Source of the DNA: Drechmeria coniospora
Lineage: Eukaryota > Ascomycota > Sordariomycetes > Hypocreales > Ophiocordycipitaceae
NCBI RefSeq assembly: GCF_001625195.1
Contig: NC_054390.1
Location: 5,801,222 to 5,865,221 of the forward strand
DNA: 64,000 nt
Direction of reading: 5' to 3'
Numbering within the stretch: position 1 is the first letter of the stretch; each line of letters starts with the position of its first letter. This document shows, piece by piece, positions 23,822-35,827 of the stretch. The notes under the pieces were generated by a model that was given only the letters and a program-made list of their open reading frames with translations, made no database searches and was not told the origin of the DNA. A program made the position numbers and the translations under genes.

Positions 23822-25543
23822 TCAATCCGTGTTGGTGGTCTGAAACACCATGAGTGCCTGGTGAACCTCCAGAAGGCTAGGACGTTCGTAGTAATTCTCG
23901 TTCCAGTCGCCTTTTGACATGCCCTCCGCCCTTTTCTTAATCCAAGACTCTGAAGCCTGAATCTCTTGAGCCCACCAGTGACGCGCCGTCTCCAGCACCT
24001 CATGCGCTGTCGACTTGCCCGTATTCTCGAGACTGCGTATTACGAGCTTGTCGTTCTCTCGGACAATGTATTTGCTCAGCCCAGGTTGCCGGCCCCTGGT
24101 GCACCAGTCAATGAGCTCCCTAATAGGTTGGGGTGTCGTCGTATATGAAGGGAACTCAACGAGTGGCTCCCAGCGGTACGACAGCCAAACCGACGCTCTC
24201 TGAGGAGCGCTCTTTGCCTCAAATATACACCAGAGTACCCGTCCAAGCATGTAGACCTCGCAAGCTTCTCGCTCAGTTTCGGTGAGGCACAACCATGGAA
24301 TGTTGTAACCTTCGGTGGGCCATGTGTAATCTTCTCCCTCGGTCATCTCCTGCCAGCCAGGGAGAATCTCCGTCATGATATCGGCATAGATGGCCCGAAT
24401 TTTCGGATTTATCTCGTCATCCATGGCGAGAAGGCGCACGTAGTCGATGGCGTTGACCTCGGGGGCGGCAAACTCGCACCAAACACCGCGCTGCTCGAAA
24501 TCTATCATAATGGCATCCCATGACCTGGAAAGCACGATGTTGTCGAGTCGCAGGTCGGGATAAAATATTCGTGAACTTTGGCGAAGATGTGCCAGCGCAG
24601 CAGCCAGTTGGACAGACCATTTTACTTTGTCAAACAGAGACACCTGCCCATGTAGTTGGAGGAAAGGGATGAGATCTCGCAGGCTGCCGTGGGTGTGATT
24701 CTCCAAGGTGAAGCCCACGACGGCAACCTTGCTGCCGAAGCTGCATTTTTTGGTGACCAAGTGAACGGGTGGCGAAATGATGTTAGGATGATGCGGCATG
24801 ATGAGCAGCTGCCTCAGTTCGTGATAGAGGTATTTGGTGTAGCTGGTGATGGCCTTGAATATGAAGCTCTTTCCTTGGAACCTGACGGAGCAAACACTAT
24901 CATGCAGTTGTGCCACATATTCCAGGTCGTCAATGTCGACGGCGGGTGGAAAATCAACCACATCGTTCCAAAACGTCTGCAAAGACGTCAAGGACAGCAT
25001 CTGACGTTCTAGGTAGTATGTCGGAGCGATGGTGATGCGAGTGTCGGCAATATTTTCCGACAGGCTGTGGAAGACGATCCTGGATCCAAATGGAAGGCCC
25101 TCGTATAACTGCAACGGCTCGTCCAAAGTCGACGTCCAGTGCTGCAGAATGCGGAGAACATGAGGTACGATGCCAAGATGTGAAATTCGGGACGACTCCC
25201 GCGTGTAGAAGGCGGCATCAAGTCCGAGAACCTCGCGAAGGTTTCCAGAGAGCGTGGCGGGCTCTGGAATGAACACATCAACTCGGTAGGGCCGAATGGG
25301 ATCGAGGAAGAGGGGAAGTGCATAGATCTGAGTACCAAAAGCAGTGCAGCCGTCAATGCGCCAAAGAGGATTGGCAGGAGGATCAAGGCTGTCGATGCGG
25401 TTCTTTGGATTTAGCCAAGAATTACTCCACGGAATGGGCGACGGCGGCGGAGAGTGTTTGCCCTCGTTGTTGTGAGGCAACACGGTAGAGAATGCCGCCG
25501 TGGGATGAATGACATCATGAATGGACTGCTGGTTCAATTCCAT
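23822..25543 (-). CDS. Divergent protein kinase-like protein
   Basis: Single-exon frame, 573 residues from the ATG at 25543. The frame continues a few codons upstream without an ATG. The C-terminal half has a recognisable kinase fold: a VAIK-like lysine in SFIFKAI (Lys230), an alpha-C-type Glu (YLYHELRQL, Glu242), catalytic loop YPDLRLDN with Asp330 and Asn335 (Tyr-Pro replacing the usual His-Arg), a DFG equivalent reading DFE (Asp348), and AAPEV in place of APE. The metal-binding and catalytic residues are therefore kept, so activity is possible, but HRD and DFG are both altered. The N-terminal about 200 residues match nothing I recognise. Such fungal-specific kinase-like proteins are common in Hypocreales with unknown roles. 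Substrate and pathway cannot be inferred. Confidence 0.7.
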   Translation of the reverse strand: MELNQQSIHDVIHPTAAFSTVLPHNNEGKHSPPPSPIPWSNSWLNPKNRIDSLDPPANPLWRIDGCTAFGTQIYALPLFLDPIRPYRVDVFIPEPATLSGNLREVLGLDAAFYTRESSRISHLGIVPHVLRILQHWTSTLDEPLQLYEGLPFGSRIVFHSLSENIADTRITIAPTYYLERQMLSLTSLQTFWNDVVDFPPAVDIDDLEYVAQLHDSVCSVRFQGKSFIFKAITSYTKYLYHELRQLLIMPHHPNIISPPVHLVTKKCSFGSKVAVVGFTLENHTHGSLRDLIPFLQLHGQVSLFDKVKWSVQLAAALAHLRQSSRIFYPDLRLDNIVLSRSWDAIMIDFEQRGVWCEFAAPEVNAIDYVRLLAMDDEINPKIRAIYADIMTEILPGWQEMTEGEDYTWPTEGYNIPWLCLTETEREACEVYMLGRVLWCIFEAKSAPQRASVWLSYRWEPLVEFPSYTTTPQPIRELIDWCTRGRQPGLSKYIVRENDKLVIRSLENTGKSTAHEVLETARHWWAQEIQASESWIKKRAEGMSKGDWNENYYERPSLLEVHQALMVFQTTNTD

Positions 25544-28500
25544 GGCGTCGTTGATCAACGGTCGAACGATGTATTGGATATTGTGCCCGGATCGGGGTAA
25601 ACCACAGAGAATATCAGCAAGTCAGCACTTGCCGGCGGACGGAGCTTTTGAGAGGAGGATGGAAGTGTCCAAAAGGATTTCCGATATTTATTGAGTATCG
25701 ATACTCTGCGCAAGCGCGATACATGCCTTGATGAGAATGAAAGGCGGCAGGCGAATGAGTCGAGCTCGATTTTGGTTGTGCTGAGCAGGATGAGCGATTC
25801 CATGAGCCGAGACCGAGGCAAAGTGAATTGGGGGCCTCGCGTTGGGCATTGGCCCGGATGTGATTCGCAAGCAATCTGAGAGACATTGCCTGACTTGTTC
25901 GATTCGTTTGTTGATAATGATTAATCACATGATTGATGGACTCCTTGATTGGGCGATGCAACGACCCTGGATGTCGTCGCATCGCATCACATCGCATCGC
26001 ACATCCAGTCTATAACCAGATGTCTTGGCCACTTAAAATGTACTGACCGACTCTCGAGTCTCCGGCCAGAAGTGACATGGTGCCACCTGAATCGTCAGGC
26101 TTAAGCGGTTGCATCTGCCGTGCACCATGATCCTGCTATACTAGCATATAGCGAAGATGCCTGAAGTCAAGGGCTCCTGGAGGGAAACAGGTCGTGAGAT
26201 TTTCGCTTGTAGCTTCTCGCCAAGTCCTCGTGCTGTACGGACCACGCTGAACGTTGTATGTTTTTTTCCTCATCAATTCGCTAGTGAGGCGTGGCCATCT
26301 TCATGCTGTGCGTCCTGCTCAAAAGTGCGTGGGCTCTCGCTTTTGAAATGACTAGTAAGACTGACAACGTCATAGAGCCCTGTTCAGATTGCGCAAAGCA
26401 CATCGTGCAGCCCGCCATTTGCCCACCTGATGTCGTGCAACCTGCCAGTTCCAGCGCCAAACATTATTCTCGAACATGCCGCAAAGCTGCGCTGGACTGC
26501 ACGACGAAAATCATCTAGCCATGAGAATAGCTGCGTTCCTTTGGTTGAGCTTGCTCCCCTGAACCTGGCCACATGGTACTCCGTACCAGAAACCGTTGGT
26601 ATGATGAGCACCAGCAGTGTTCGAAGTATAATGAGCTGAACGGAAAGGAAACACTCAACAACAAATGATATTTCGAAGACAGCGAAGTAATATGTCTTGC
26701 CCGTCAATTTGGAGCAGTGCAAGGCTGTAAACGTCTTGGGAGAGAAGCTGAAGCCTTGTTCCTTCACATTTCCCCGCCGAATCCCAGACCGCGATTTGGT
26801 GAACTGGTGACGAAATGCTCGGAGTGAAGGCGACGAGGAGTCTGTATTTTGGGAGAGGAACCCGAACATTGTCCCAAGCGTATAATCATCTTCCGAGCGC
26901 TGACTGACGAAACGTTCCTGAAGTTACGCATTTGCTCGGTCCCGGAACAGGAGACAAGCCCGCAACGCCGTATCAGTAGTGCCAGGCGTGTGCAAAGTAA
27001 TTGTTATCAAATCGTAAGTGATATTGCAACGGAGGGTTTCCAGCTTTTAGTGCGTGTCGATTTTCTGCGCAAAGGGCGTGTCTTAAGTGGTAGTATCGAC
27101 TACGGAACCTCGAAAGTGGCCAGAAGAAATTTCGACGTGGGCAGGGGTCATGGACGATGACCAGCCTTGCAACTGCCAGAAAATATCGCTTCCAAGGGTT
27201 CAAATTAAAGACTAGGCGCAGCGGCGGAAACAATCAAGGGCGGGCTCGCAACTGTCGGCCATCTATAAAGGCGGAAGTTCAAGATGCAACATGGTCATGC
27301 CATGACGGCACCAGACACAATGGCCCCCCCCCCAAGAACGACTGGAGGTCGGCGAGAATAGGTCCGAACAAGTAGCTGCCGCCTCGGATAGGACTGTGAT
27401 CGTTGTCGAAGGCGCCTGAGGCGACTGGGTTGCTGGAGCGAGAGTCTGCTGTGAAGTAACCTTGGCTGTTCGACGTTTAGAACGTGAGATGAGGAGCCGA
27501 TAGTCGGGATTTTTGGGCTAACAAACGCAAGACAGATTTCGAGTAGGACAAATTTATTTGTGTGGATTGATTGCGCACGTTGTGAGTGAACTGTACATGT
27601 ATGCTTCCTGCATCCCAACGGACTGACTGCCGCTTGTGAGTGGCATTGAGGGAGGAAACAAGGTACGAAGACTCACTCTATATGAGGATATGAAGAAGCA
27701 AGAAACTCTAGACCTAGGTAGGGTCGACAACTAGCAGTTGTTCTCTGGTACCGTCCCCCTAGGGAAGGAGGAAAGGATTCGACTTCAATAGAAGGTCCCC
27801 ACCACCTTTCGGATGGACTGAGACCAGACCTCTTGCACGGTGCAAAATGCCTCTCCATGCGGTGAATCTACATCCTACAGGCACCCGGCTCATCATGTAT
27901 ATTATAAGAACACAATCAACTTCAACATGGCCCAGCCGGAGGCAAGAAACACAATCCAAACGCGATTTCCCGCAAGCCCAGATCCGCCCAGGCTCGCCTC
28001 AGTGTGTCAGCTGGAAGGGTTCGAATTCGAATCAACCTCGGACAAGGGTCTCGTACGAGTAAACGCAAAGATAAAATACAGCTCGGACGACATCATCGTG
28101 CATTCCTTGGGCAGGTTGTGGAAACGGAAGCCGTGGAGTGAGCACATGAGCAGTAAGCCGTCCAGTGAAGGCCGATCCTATCACTGTCAGCACTTAAACA
28201 CACCGAGAAGCCACTCGAAATCGACTGTCTAGTCTAGTTGGGTTACTCTATGATACTTGAGCGACCAGCAGACTGGCGAAGTGGAGAAAGACCAAGGTTG
28301 CGTTGTACGCCTCTGAATGTGTCCAGCATGATTGCGGCGCGGTCGTACCGCGTTCCCACCCTGGCTGGTCACCGAGTCTCATGAGCCACGTAAGGGCGGC
28401 TGGACCTCGATTGCCTCACCAGACGCAATCATGCAGAACATGCACTTGCACTTTGTTGGGTGGCATGCGCAGGCATGCCGATAGTTCTCGCTCACCGGTC

Positions 28501-30474
28501 TCGTACAGTCTCACAGCGTTGATTACACCTCAGTATTCGTACACCGGCAAGGATACGATTGGCTTTCCCGTGACTATATCTCATTGATGGCCGGCTGACC
28601 CAAGGTTTCATAGGCGGGAGGACGATTGGATAATGCCGACTTGTAGGAGCATACACGAGCAGGGAACATTGAGTGACGCCCAGGGCAGCACATGTACCAT
28701 CGCAGCAACAAAGCTGAACAATAATCCTTACGGTCAAGGGCATGATTTTTCTACGTGGCGGGGGACCATGGCAGTCCCGATTTCTCATCTGCGCCACCGT
28801 GTCTGTGTCGTGCATGGCTCTGCCGTCTTCGACCAGTGTACGGCGGTGCAACGAGCGGTTCATATCATGGTGACCATGACCGTGAACTGCAATGACAGCG
28901 CATAGGACATGCAATGTGCGGAAATATGGACGATATTGGAGCCTCACCGCCATTGCCGTTGGGCATGGATGTGCATGGGTACCCAATCCAACTGGACGAA
29001 ACTTACCACTGTGTTTATCGACTGGCAGTCGGTCACTCGAGGTGAAATGCCTGCACCAATAGTTGGCGAAAAATTGTACGGAAGTGTGAAATCAGACCGA
29101 AGAAAATTAAATACTTGATTTCATCTTGGAAATTGGCGCAAAGGGCCAGCTTCGAGCGTGCGTCTTTCAGCTTGTGGTTCAACGAAGCCGACAGGCAAAA
29201 ACCAGGAGCCCGCTCACAGCTGCTGACGGCTGCCTCTCCCATCACCCTGGAGGCATCGCCCAGTCTGATCTGAACATTTCATGTCTCCGTCATGCCTTTG
29301 GCCTCACTGATGGCCTCACCAAGCCGTCCTTGCTCTCTTGACGATTTCGAGGGCCAGCCACTGCATGCATATCAGCGACCCCAGAGTTAGGCACCTGCCA
29401 TGTGCTGCCCTTCCGCCGCAGAAGTACCGCCTCCACAGAGTTCTTGACCTGGAACCATACAAGGCGCCTTTCGTTGACGCAGCGCAAAAATAATTATAAA
29501 ACAAATAGAGGGCCTCTCCGATCCCCTGGCAGCATTCGCGTCGGCTGGTGAGCGATTTCACCAACCGGCCGGCGTTTCGGATCCATGCTGACATCCAACA
29601 ATAGCTCTCTGCCTCAACCTCCGCCAGTCTCTCCGGGCTCCGACGCAGGCGATCGATGCTGTGAAATCGTCCGCCATCGCACCAGAAGCAAATGTCTCCT
29701 GTTCTGGCCGCCGCCTGCCCACGGCACACTCTAGCTCACTCCACCTTGGTGAATGAGCAGTCGGATGGCTGAGTCGATCCCAGCACTGATTCGGGTGGAT
29801 CCTTGTGCGTCTTGTTGGCAACCCTTCCCCCGGTTCCCCAGCCGCTCGTCCTCATCCATCTTCCAACCTTGCGGCCTCTACCTGCCCCTTGTCCCATGTA
29901 TATCTTCGATAGCTCTCGTCACCTTGTCACACGTGCCAGTACCTTGGCCCTTGCCCTGTACTGGTGTTGAAAGGCATATGTTGTCCACCTCGGCCTCGCT
30001 TCCCGGGCCGTCATGGTAAGAGATGCTCCTTTCACCCCAACACTTGGCAAGTTGCATCGTAAGAAACGTCCAGACTCCTTCCTTCCAAACCTCTCTTTAC
30101 TGCCTCGCTCCCCTCCTATCCGTAAGCCCACTCGTCAAGGTGCGTTGACGCAGGAGTGCACGGCCGCCTCGCAAGTAGCACAGGAATTCATGCCCACCTC
30201 TGCAACCCAGTCTCCGAGCCAATTTCGTCCACCATTAGACTCTTGTTGACTCGCAGTATTCTAGGAACCTTACCAATTTTCGCCTCACAAGAGGCCTTGG
30301 TCCTACTCCTCGACGGAGGAAGACGAGCTTCTATTTCAGTCCTTGATTCCCTTGGTGAACACGCCGTTGGAACAACTTGTGCCATGCCAAGTCTCGTCGA
30401 CGAGCCTGCTTTCTTCTGAGTTTCAGACCCAGCACGACTCTCAGCTGACATATTCTTCGAACAAAAGACGAAAG
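25544..30474. other. 4.9-kb region with no recognisable gene
   Basis: Lower GC than the gene blocks. Frames of 60-165 codons occur on both strands (for example near 26384-26869, 27840-28232, 28492-28986 and 29316-29729), but none shows a family motif, a plausible intron partner or a domain. No terminal inverted repeats or transposase were seen. The part from about 29750 is pyrimidine-rich and likely promoter/leader of the zinc-cluster gene; at about 30013 an ATG is followed directly by GTAAGA and could be a start-codon-only first exon. Confidence 0.5.
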
Positions 30475-32907
30475 ATGGACAACGGTGACCGAATACCTCA
30501 CACGAGTGTCTCGTATCAAGAAAGCGGCCACGATATGTCTGCAAATGAGGAGCCATTGACCCAGCTCGACAATGGCCTGTCACGGATGTCACAAAACTGG
30601 CCGGACCCAGACACGCAGTCATCAGAATGTATAGGATTCCCACTTACTGACCAGGTGACGACTCTCGGTCGCTTTCTGTGCGGCTGCCCCGGGTTCGGCT
30701 GGGCGCCATCAAGCGGTACGTTTTCCCCCATGTTTTACCAATGTCGTGATCTCGCATGACCGCTGGAACTCGATATCCAGTAGCTTGAACCATTGACATA
30801 GCTTTCAGAATACACGACGCTTCCCAATGAACTAATACTGGCAAATGATCCGAGCAAACCTTATGCTACCGAGAAGCAGCCATCCATGCTGTCACACGTC
30901 GGAGGGGGCGACCTGGCATTGCTGGATAATTTTGAATACGGTACTTTTCAATACCAGACGTTTCCCTCGTTCCAGCCCCCTAGTAGCCTCTCAGCGGAAG
31001 ACAATCTGGATCAGTCCTGGCAGCCAGGCCTTGTCGATGATGCAATGATCCAACATGCAAACCCCGTCCCAGGACGCTACGGCAATAACTACATTGGCCA
31101 AGAGTCTGCAGAATTTCGTGCGGGATATTGGAACCATGAAAGCCAAATACAACCACTCGGTAGCCCGACTGATATTTTCGATATTCATTTTCGCGAAATG
31201 CCATTCAATGCAGGCGACTCTCATCTCAGCATGCTGCATCCCACAAGATTCGGAGACTTGCCAGGAGCTGCCTTGGCGCAACATGAAACATCCCAGTTTG
31301 ACATTATGTTCCCTCATCAGCGTGCCGGCAAGAGAGGTCCTTTTAAAGATATAAAGCTGCGTGAGCAAACAGCACAAACGAGAAGGACAGGCTCATGCAT
31401 TCGATGCAGGATTCAGCGTATCCGAGTATGTTTTCCAGGGTGCTTCGACGATGCGCAATCAAACCTCTACCACCACCACCGATTCTCTCTAATCAGTTAT
31501 TCTAGTGCGAATCCGATCCCACAAATCCTGGAGGCAAATGTCTGACTTGCACGAATGCGGTGAGTACGAAGGCAGTGCGCGTGCCGTGTCTGAGGTACAA
31601 GCTCACGGACGTAAAGCTTTACAAGCCTGGTCAAGTTCCCGGGTACGAATGGACTAGTCGATGGAAGACAAGCATTACAGACCCTATCCAACAGTGGGAG
31701 TCGAACGAGGTCAAAGTAATCCACGTATCCAGCAGTTGCTCGAAGAAACACATCGAGCTTCAAGTCCGGCAATTTGTTCCCCAGGTCGGCGACAAGCTCA
31801 CCCGTACCTGGGATTACAAGGGGATGAGAAGATCTGTGACGATACCTCCATACGCCTTGATCGACTTGAATAGAACAACATCAGCCTACACGGCACATAT
31901 GCACGACATCATGACCGACACACTCGAGAACGTCCTGCAGGACTCGGCAGGTGGACTGTTGCGCAAGACTTATTTCTGGGCTGTGAGACGAATGATGGAC
32001 GCGTTCGTGCCAGCAGATGCCTCTTGGCTACTCCGCCAAACGCTGACGTTGTGGGTATCTATTCGGCTCTCGACCACTTCGAGCTTCATCGTCGGGAACG
32101 AAACGCTAGGAATGCCCGGCACCATCTTGGACACGACAAGCCCACACAGCGGCAAGATTCCGATCCCTCCCGTACTGGGTGCACAATTAGACCTCGTGCT
32201 GATCCATCATATTCAATCCAAACTTCGACGAGAGGTTCTCGACGGTCTGCAGAAGATGGTTCTCAAGAACAAGCAGAGCACGTGGTTTGTGGCGTATCTG
32301 GTGACCTTTATCTTGCTGCACAATACGTCACTGATCACAGCTCACGATGCTGGGTATGCTCGCAAGCATGGTATGAAGGTGAGTGTATAGGCGAGGCCTC
32401 CAAGGCCGACTCTGGACCGTTGAGTGCGACTAACCGATACCGCACCGTGACAGCGTCGCTTTGCGCGGGAGGATAAGGTTCAAGAGTATCACACGGGTAC
32501 GTCAAACCCTCTAAGGCTTATGTCCAAGCATGAGAGCTGATACTGGCCGTCGCCAACTTGGAAGGGGCCAACATCTTGCTGGCACACTTCCATTATTGCA
32601 ACAAGGGCTACTACCCATTTTCAGACCAATGCAACGATAGGGATCTGCGGCTACTGGCCGACTTGAGTGACGATGAGATCCAATTTGTCCACGCCACCCG
32701 ATATGTCAGCGGTCAAAATCGTGAGTCTCGAGTCCATTCAGTTCGACCGGATTCTCGGGCTCGCGCGGGCCAGCGCTAACGAATGCATGATGTGATGCAG
32801 GACAAGCATGGAGGCAGTTATGGGACTCGGGCGCCTGCGAGAACGATTTCTATTTCATCAGTCAGTTGTTTGAGGAAGACTGGAAGCCGCACATGACAGT
32901 GGTCTAA
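30475..32907 (+). CDS. Zn2Cys6 fungal transcription factor
   Basis: Six exons (30475-30715, 30809-31425, 31506-32378, 32454-32496, 32565-32720, 32801-32907) encode 678 residues. The zinc cluster lies mid-protein at 277-314: C277-x2-C280-x6-C287-x10-C298-x2-C301-x12-C314, followed by the LRYKLTDVKLYKPG stretch typical of one fungal regulator subfamily. The second intron falls exactly between Arg286 and Cys287, splitting the cluster. C-terminal splices restore family sequence GANILLAHFHYCNKG and FYFISQLFEEDW. The first 276 residues are Ser/Gln/Asp-rich and likely disordered. It should bind CGG-type sites in the nucleus; its targets are unknown. The frame is open upstream of the chosen ATG and encodes SNKRRK just before it, so a further 5' exon carrying this basic patch is possible. 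Confidence 0.88.
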
Positions 32908-35827
32908 GTCGGGGTGTGCAATGAACTCCCGAAGGACGACGACGATGATGATTTGACCCCAACTTTGATCCCAGGTCGGGAATCATGCTTGGGTGGTCAC
33001 GTTGCGCGTTATCGATCGCTAGCGGTTTTCTCCTGTACAGTGCGCACAGAGAAGGAGGTACTGGGCACCATTTCGCGTATTATTTTGCTCATCACGTATG
33101 CACATCTTGTCGAGTTGTTGTTGCTGTTAGCAAGGAACTGCAACGAGCAGAAGAACTTTCCAGGACAACTAGGTCCAAGCATTCAAGATTATATTAGTCG
33201 CTTGTGTGGCAATGACACATGGTCGAAATCTCATGCTGTCGAGGATAGAGCGCATCTGGAGATCTGGAGAGTGTAAATACGCCGACAATCCAGGAATAAA
33301 AGGCCTATGCGATTGCACATTGGCGCCTGCCTAAGCCATTATCTGCTCCTGCCATTCTCGCCTTCGCCGCTCTTTAGCAACCGGCAAGACATATATTATT
33401 TCTGCAAAGTACCTAGCTTCTTCCTTTCGACACCATCTTCAAAATAATGGATACCATCCGTCATTTTCTAACGTCTGCCAAGAAGCAATCACGGATCTGG
33501 AGGCGCTTAAAATCTTTGTCCGAAGAACTCCATCGCTATCATACCGATTTGTCCAGGAATCCCTAATGCTCTCTTCCCCGAAAGTCCAGCAGGTTCCATA
33601 GCTCCCCTAGCTCAAGGCCCAACGCGTCTCCAGAATTCTCCTGCCACGCGGTTCAACGAGATGCCACAGGCATAGCTGCACTCGAGTACAACCCTCCAAG
33701 CATTACAGGTACAATTTTCACTTCTGCGTTGACCTCTATAGGTAACCCTCGAACTCGCCTCCCTGCTTCGTATGCTACTTTGTATATACATTATATATGA
33801 GCTACCACGACGACGAGCATAGCCGTTATACACCGCAGCCCATTGGTCCAATTTCCTAACACGGAAAATCGAGAGAAAACAGGCTCTACAGTTGCTGTAG
33901 ACGCTCACGGAAAGAATGGTTGATCATCAATCAGCCTATTCCTGAGAGATGTTGCAAACCAATATGCTCTGCCATCAAACGGCCTACAAGGTGGCAAGGG
34001 GTTTTCACATTCACAAATGAACGCTGAGAGGGGGAAGAGTGCGTAACGTGCCAGGTGCATTTGCCCATGGCTTTCGTCGACCTCCGCCCCGCTTGGGGAC
34101 AGGGGTCATGCCGTCGGCTTGCCAGACTGCCTCAGCAACGAACAAGACGACGACTCAACTTTTCTACAGATACGTATCGTGCCTCGCATGCTTCGTGGAT
34201 GGGTCACGGGACATGCGGCAAGGTTGAAGTAAAGAATGATGTGAAGGATTCCCGACACGGTTGAGGAGGAGGTTGAGATTGCTCGAAGTCGGCTGGACAA
34301 GGGTCGGCTGGGCTCCCATCATGGGGATCGGTCAGTACACCTACTACATTGGTAGGTAAGGCGTCTTGAGCAATACCTTACGTTGTCCAGTGATCTTTCT
34401 GTACTGATAATGATTCACTATGTGCAGGTCTGTGGAGGGAGTGATGTCGGTTGGAACGGGTGCAATGAGTAACGTTGGTCCACAGAAGGACGGAGAAAAC
34501 CTCCCACTTCATGACAAGGTTTGTACATGTATTTCCCGCTACTGGATATTCGTACCTCCTTGTACTTACCGCAAGCATGGATATTTCTGCTTGGCCGGCT
34601 CCGCGAGGCCAAAAATAATGACAATTTACCCAGATAAGCGCAACCCCGGCCGAGGTGCAGATTAGAAAGGCCTCCCAGTCCCTGGTACGTGGTGCTAGAC
34701 GACCTACCCATGAACAAGGTGTAGAAAGAAACCAGATTCCTCATGCTTCCACCAACGCATTCATCCCATCACCTCCCATCATCTCACATCCCCGCTTTGC
34801 AGCGGGAGCAACAGGAGCTGCAACGAAAGTGTTTCGGATTCGACGTGAGAATCCCTGACCTAAGCGCAGCCAGCCCGTATCAGAGCCAGCTGTCCGCCGA
34901 CCGTTGCTATGCTCGGCCACTTGGTATTCTCATCCCCCGTCGCCCCAGTTCTTGCTTTGACGCAAAGTTTCGGGATGCAAAAGGTAGCCTCAAGTCTTGC
35001 CTCCCCCCCGCCTCAAGCTGAGCAGGCTCTGTCTTCGTATCCGCTGGAGCATAAGTCGATCGGCCGACGCTACCAACCAAGCCTTCCCTTCGCCCCAGAA
35101 TCTGGCTTTCACGGCCGTCTTTATAGCTCTTTGTCCTCATCATATGACAGACGTTAATGACTGCAATACGAAGAAAGTTATCCAAGCCCTCTATGGCCGA
35201 GGAAGGATCTAGTTTAGAGCCTTGCCCTCCTTTTCGTTGTCAAATGCAGGCGTGATGGGTGTTTTCAGCCGTCGCCGTGACTTTGATGTCGCTCCATATC
35301 CGTATCAATAGCAGCATGTACGTCGGTAAGGCACCTACATCCCTGTGATAATTGTAGGCAAATAGTTGATGTGCAGCCAAGTGGCGCCTTCATGCCCCAT
35401 GAGCCCGAGGATGCTCAATGATTCTGCGCCTTGCCCTGCATGTCCTCCAGGGACTGCTTGATTCAGAACGGGCAACACAGTAGCGAGACTCTCTCTATTC
35501 CATCCTCGATTTTCCACTTCCTCGATCCGAGACTCAGAGCCTCGTCCTGCAGCCATAAATTGGCCCGTCTCCCTTGTCCACTCGCTCTCTCCCATGCTGT
35601 GAGTTTTCGTCCTGTTTGCCCGGCGCCAAGTCGACAGACACTCGCCAGTCCCACTCTAGCTCTCTCTTCATCAAGTAGGTCACTTTGTCATGTTGCGTGC
35701 TTTTCGTTCGTTCCATCTTTGTGTCGGGTCGCGTAATTACCGCTTAGCCACCCACCCACTCAGAATCGTCTCGTCGCCCCTACGGAACCAAGACTGATAG
35801 TGCACCAGAGAAACGAGACGCGTGACC
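32908..35827. other. Intergenic region, no gene recognised
   Basis: 2.9 kb. No frame with family motifs. A 39-codon frame at about 33448 (MDTIRHFLTSAKKQ) is too short to support. The last about 400 bp are CT-rich (CTCTCTCTTC near 35660) and look like the leader of the dioxygenase gene. Only isolated GTAC words occur. Confidence 0.5.

Noticed and set aside
26303..26518. 71-codon Cys-containing frame starting MLCVLLKSAW, possible small secreted protein
   Set aside because: Signal peptide is weak, the Cys pattern matches no family I know, and there is no supporting context.
27157..27270. Short resemblance (SGGNNQGR) to ribosomal protein L2
   Set aside because: Only a few residues match and the downstream conserved region of L2 is absent; treated as coincidence.
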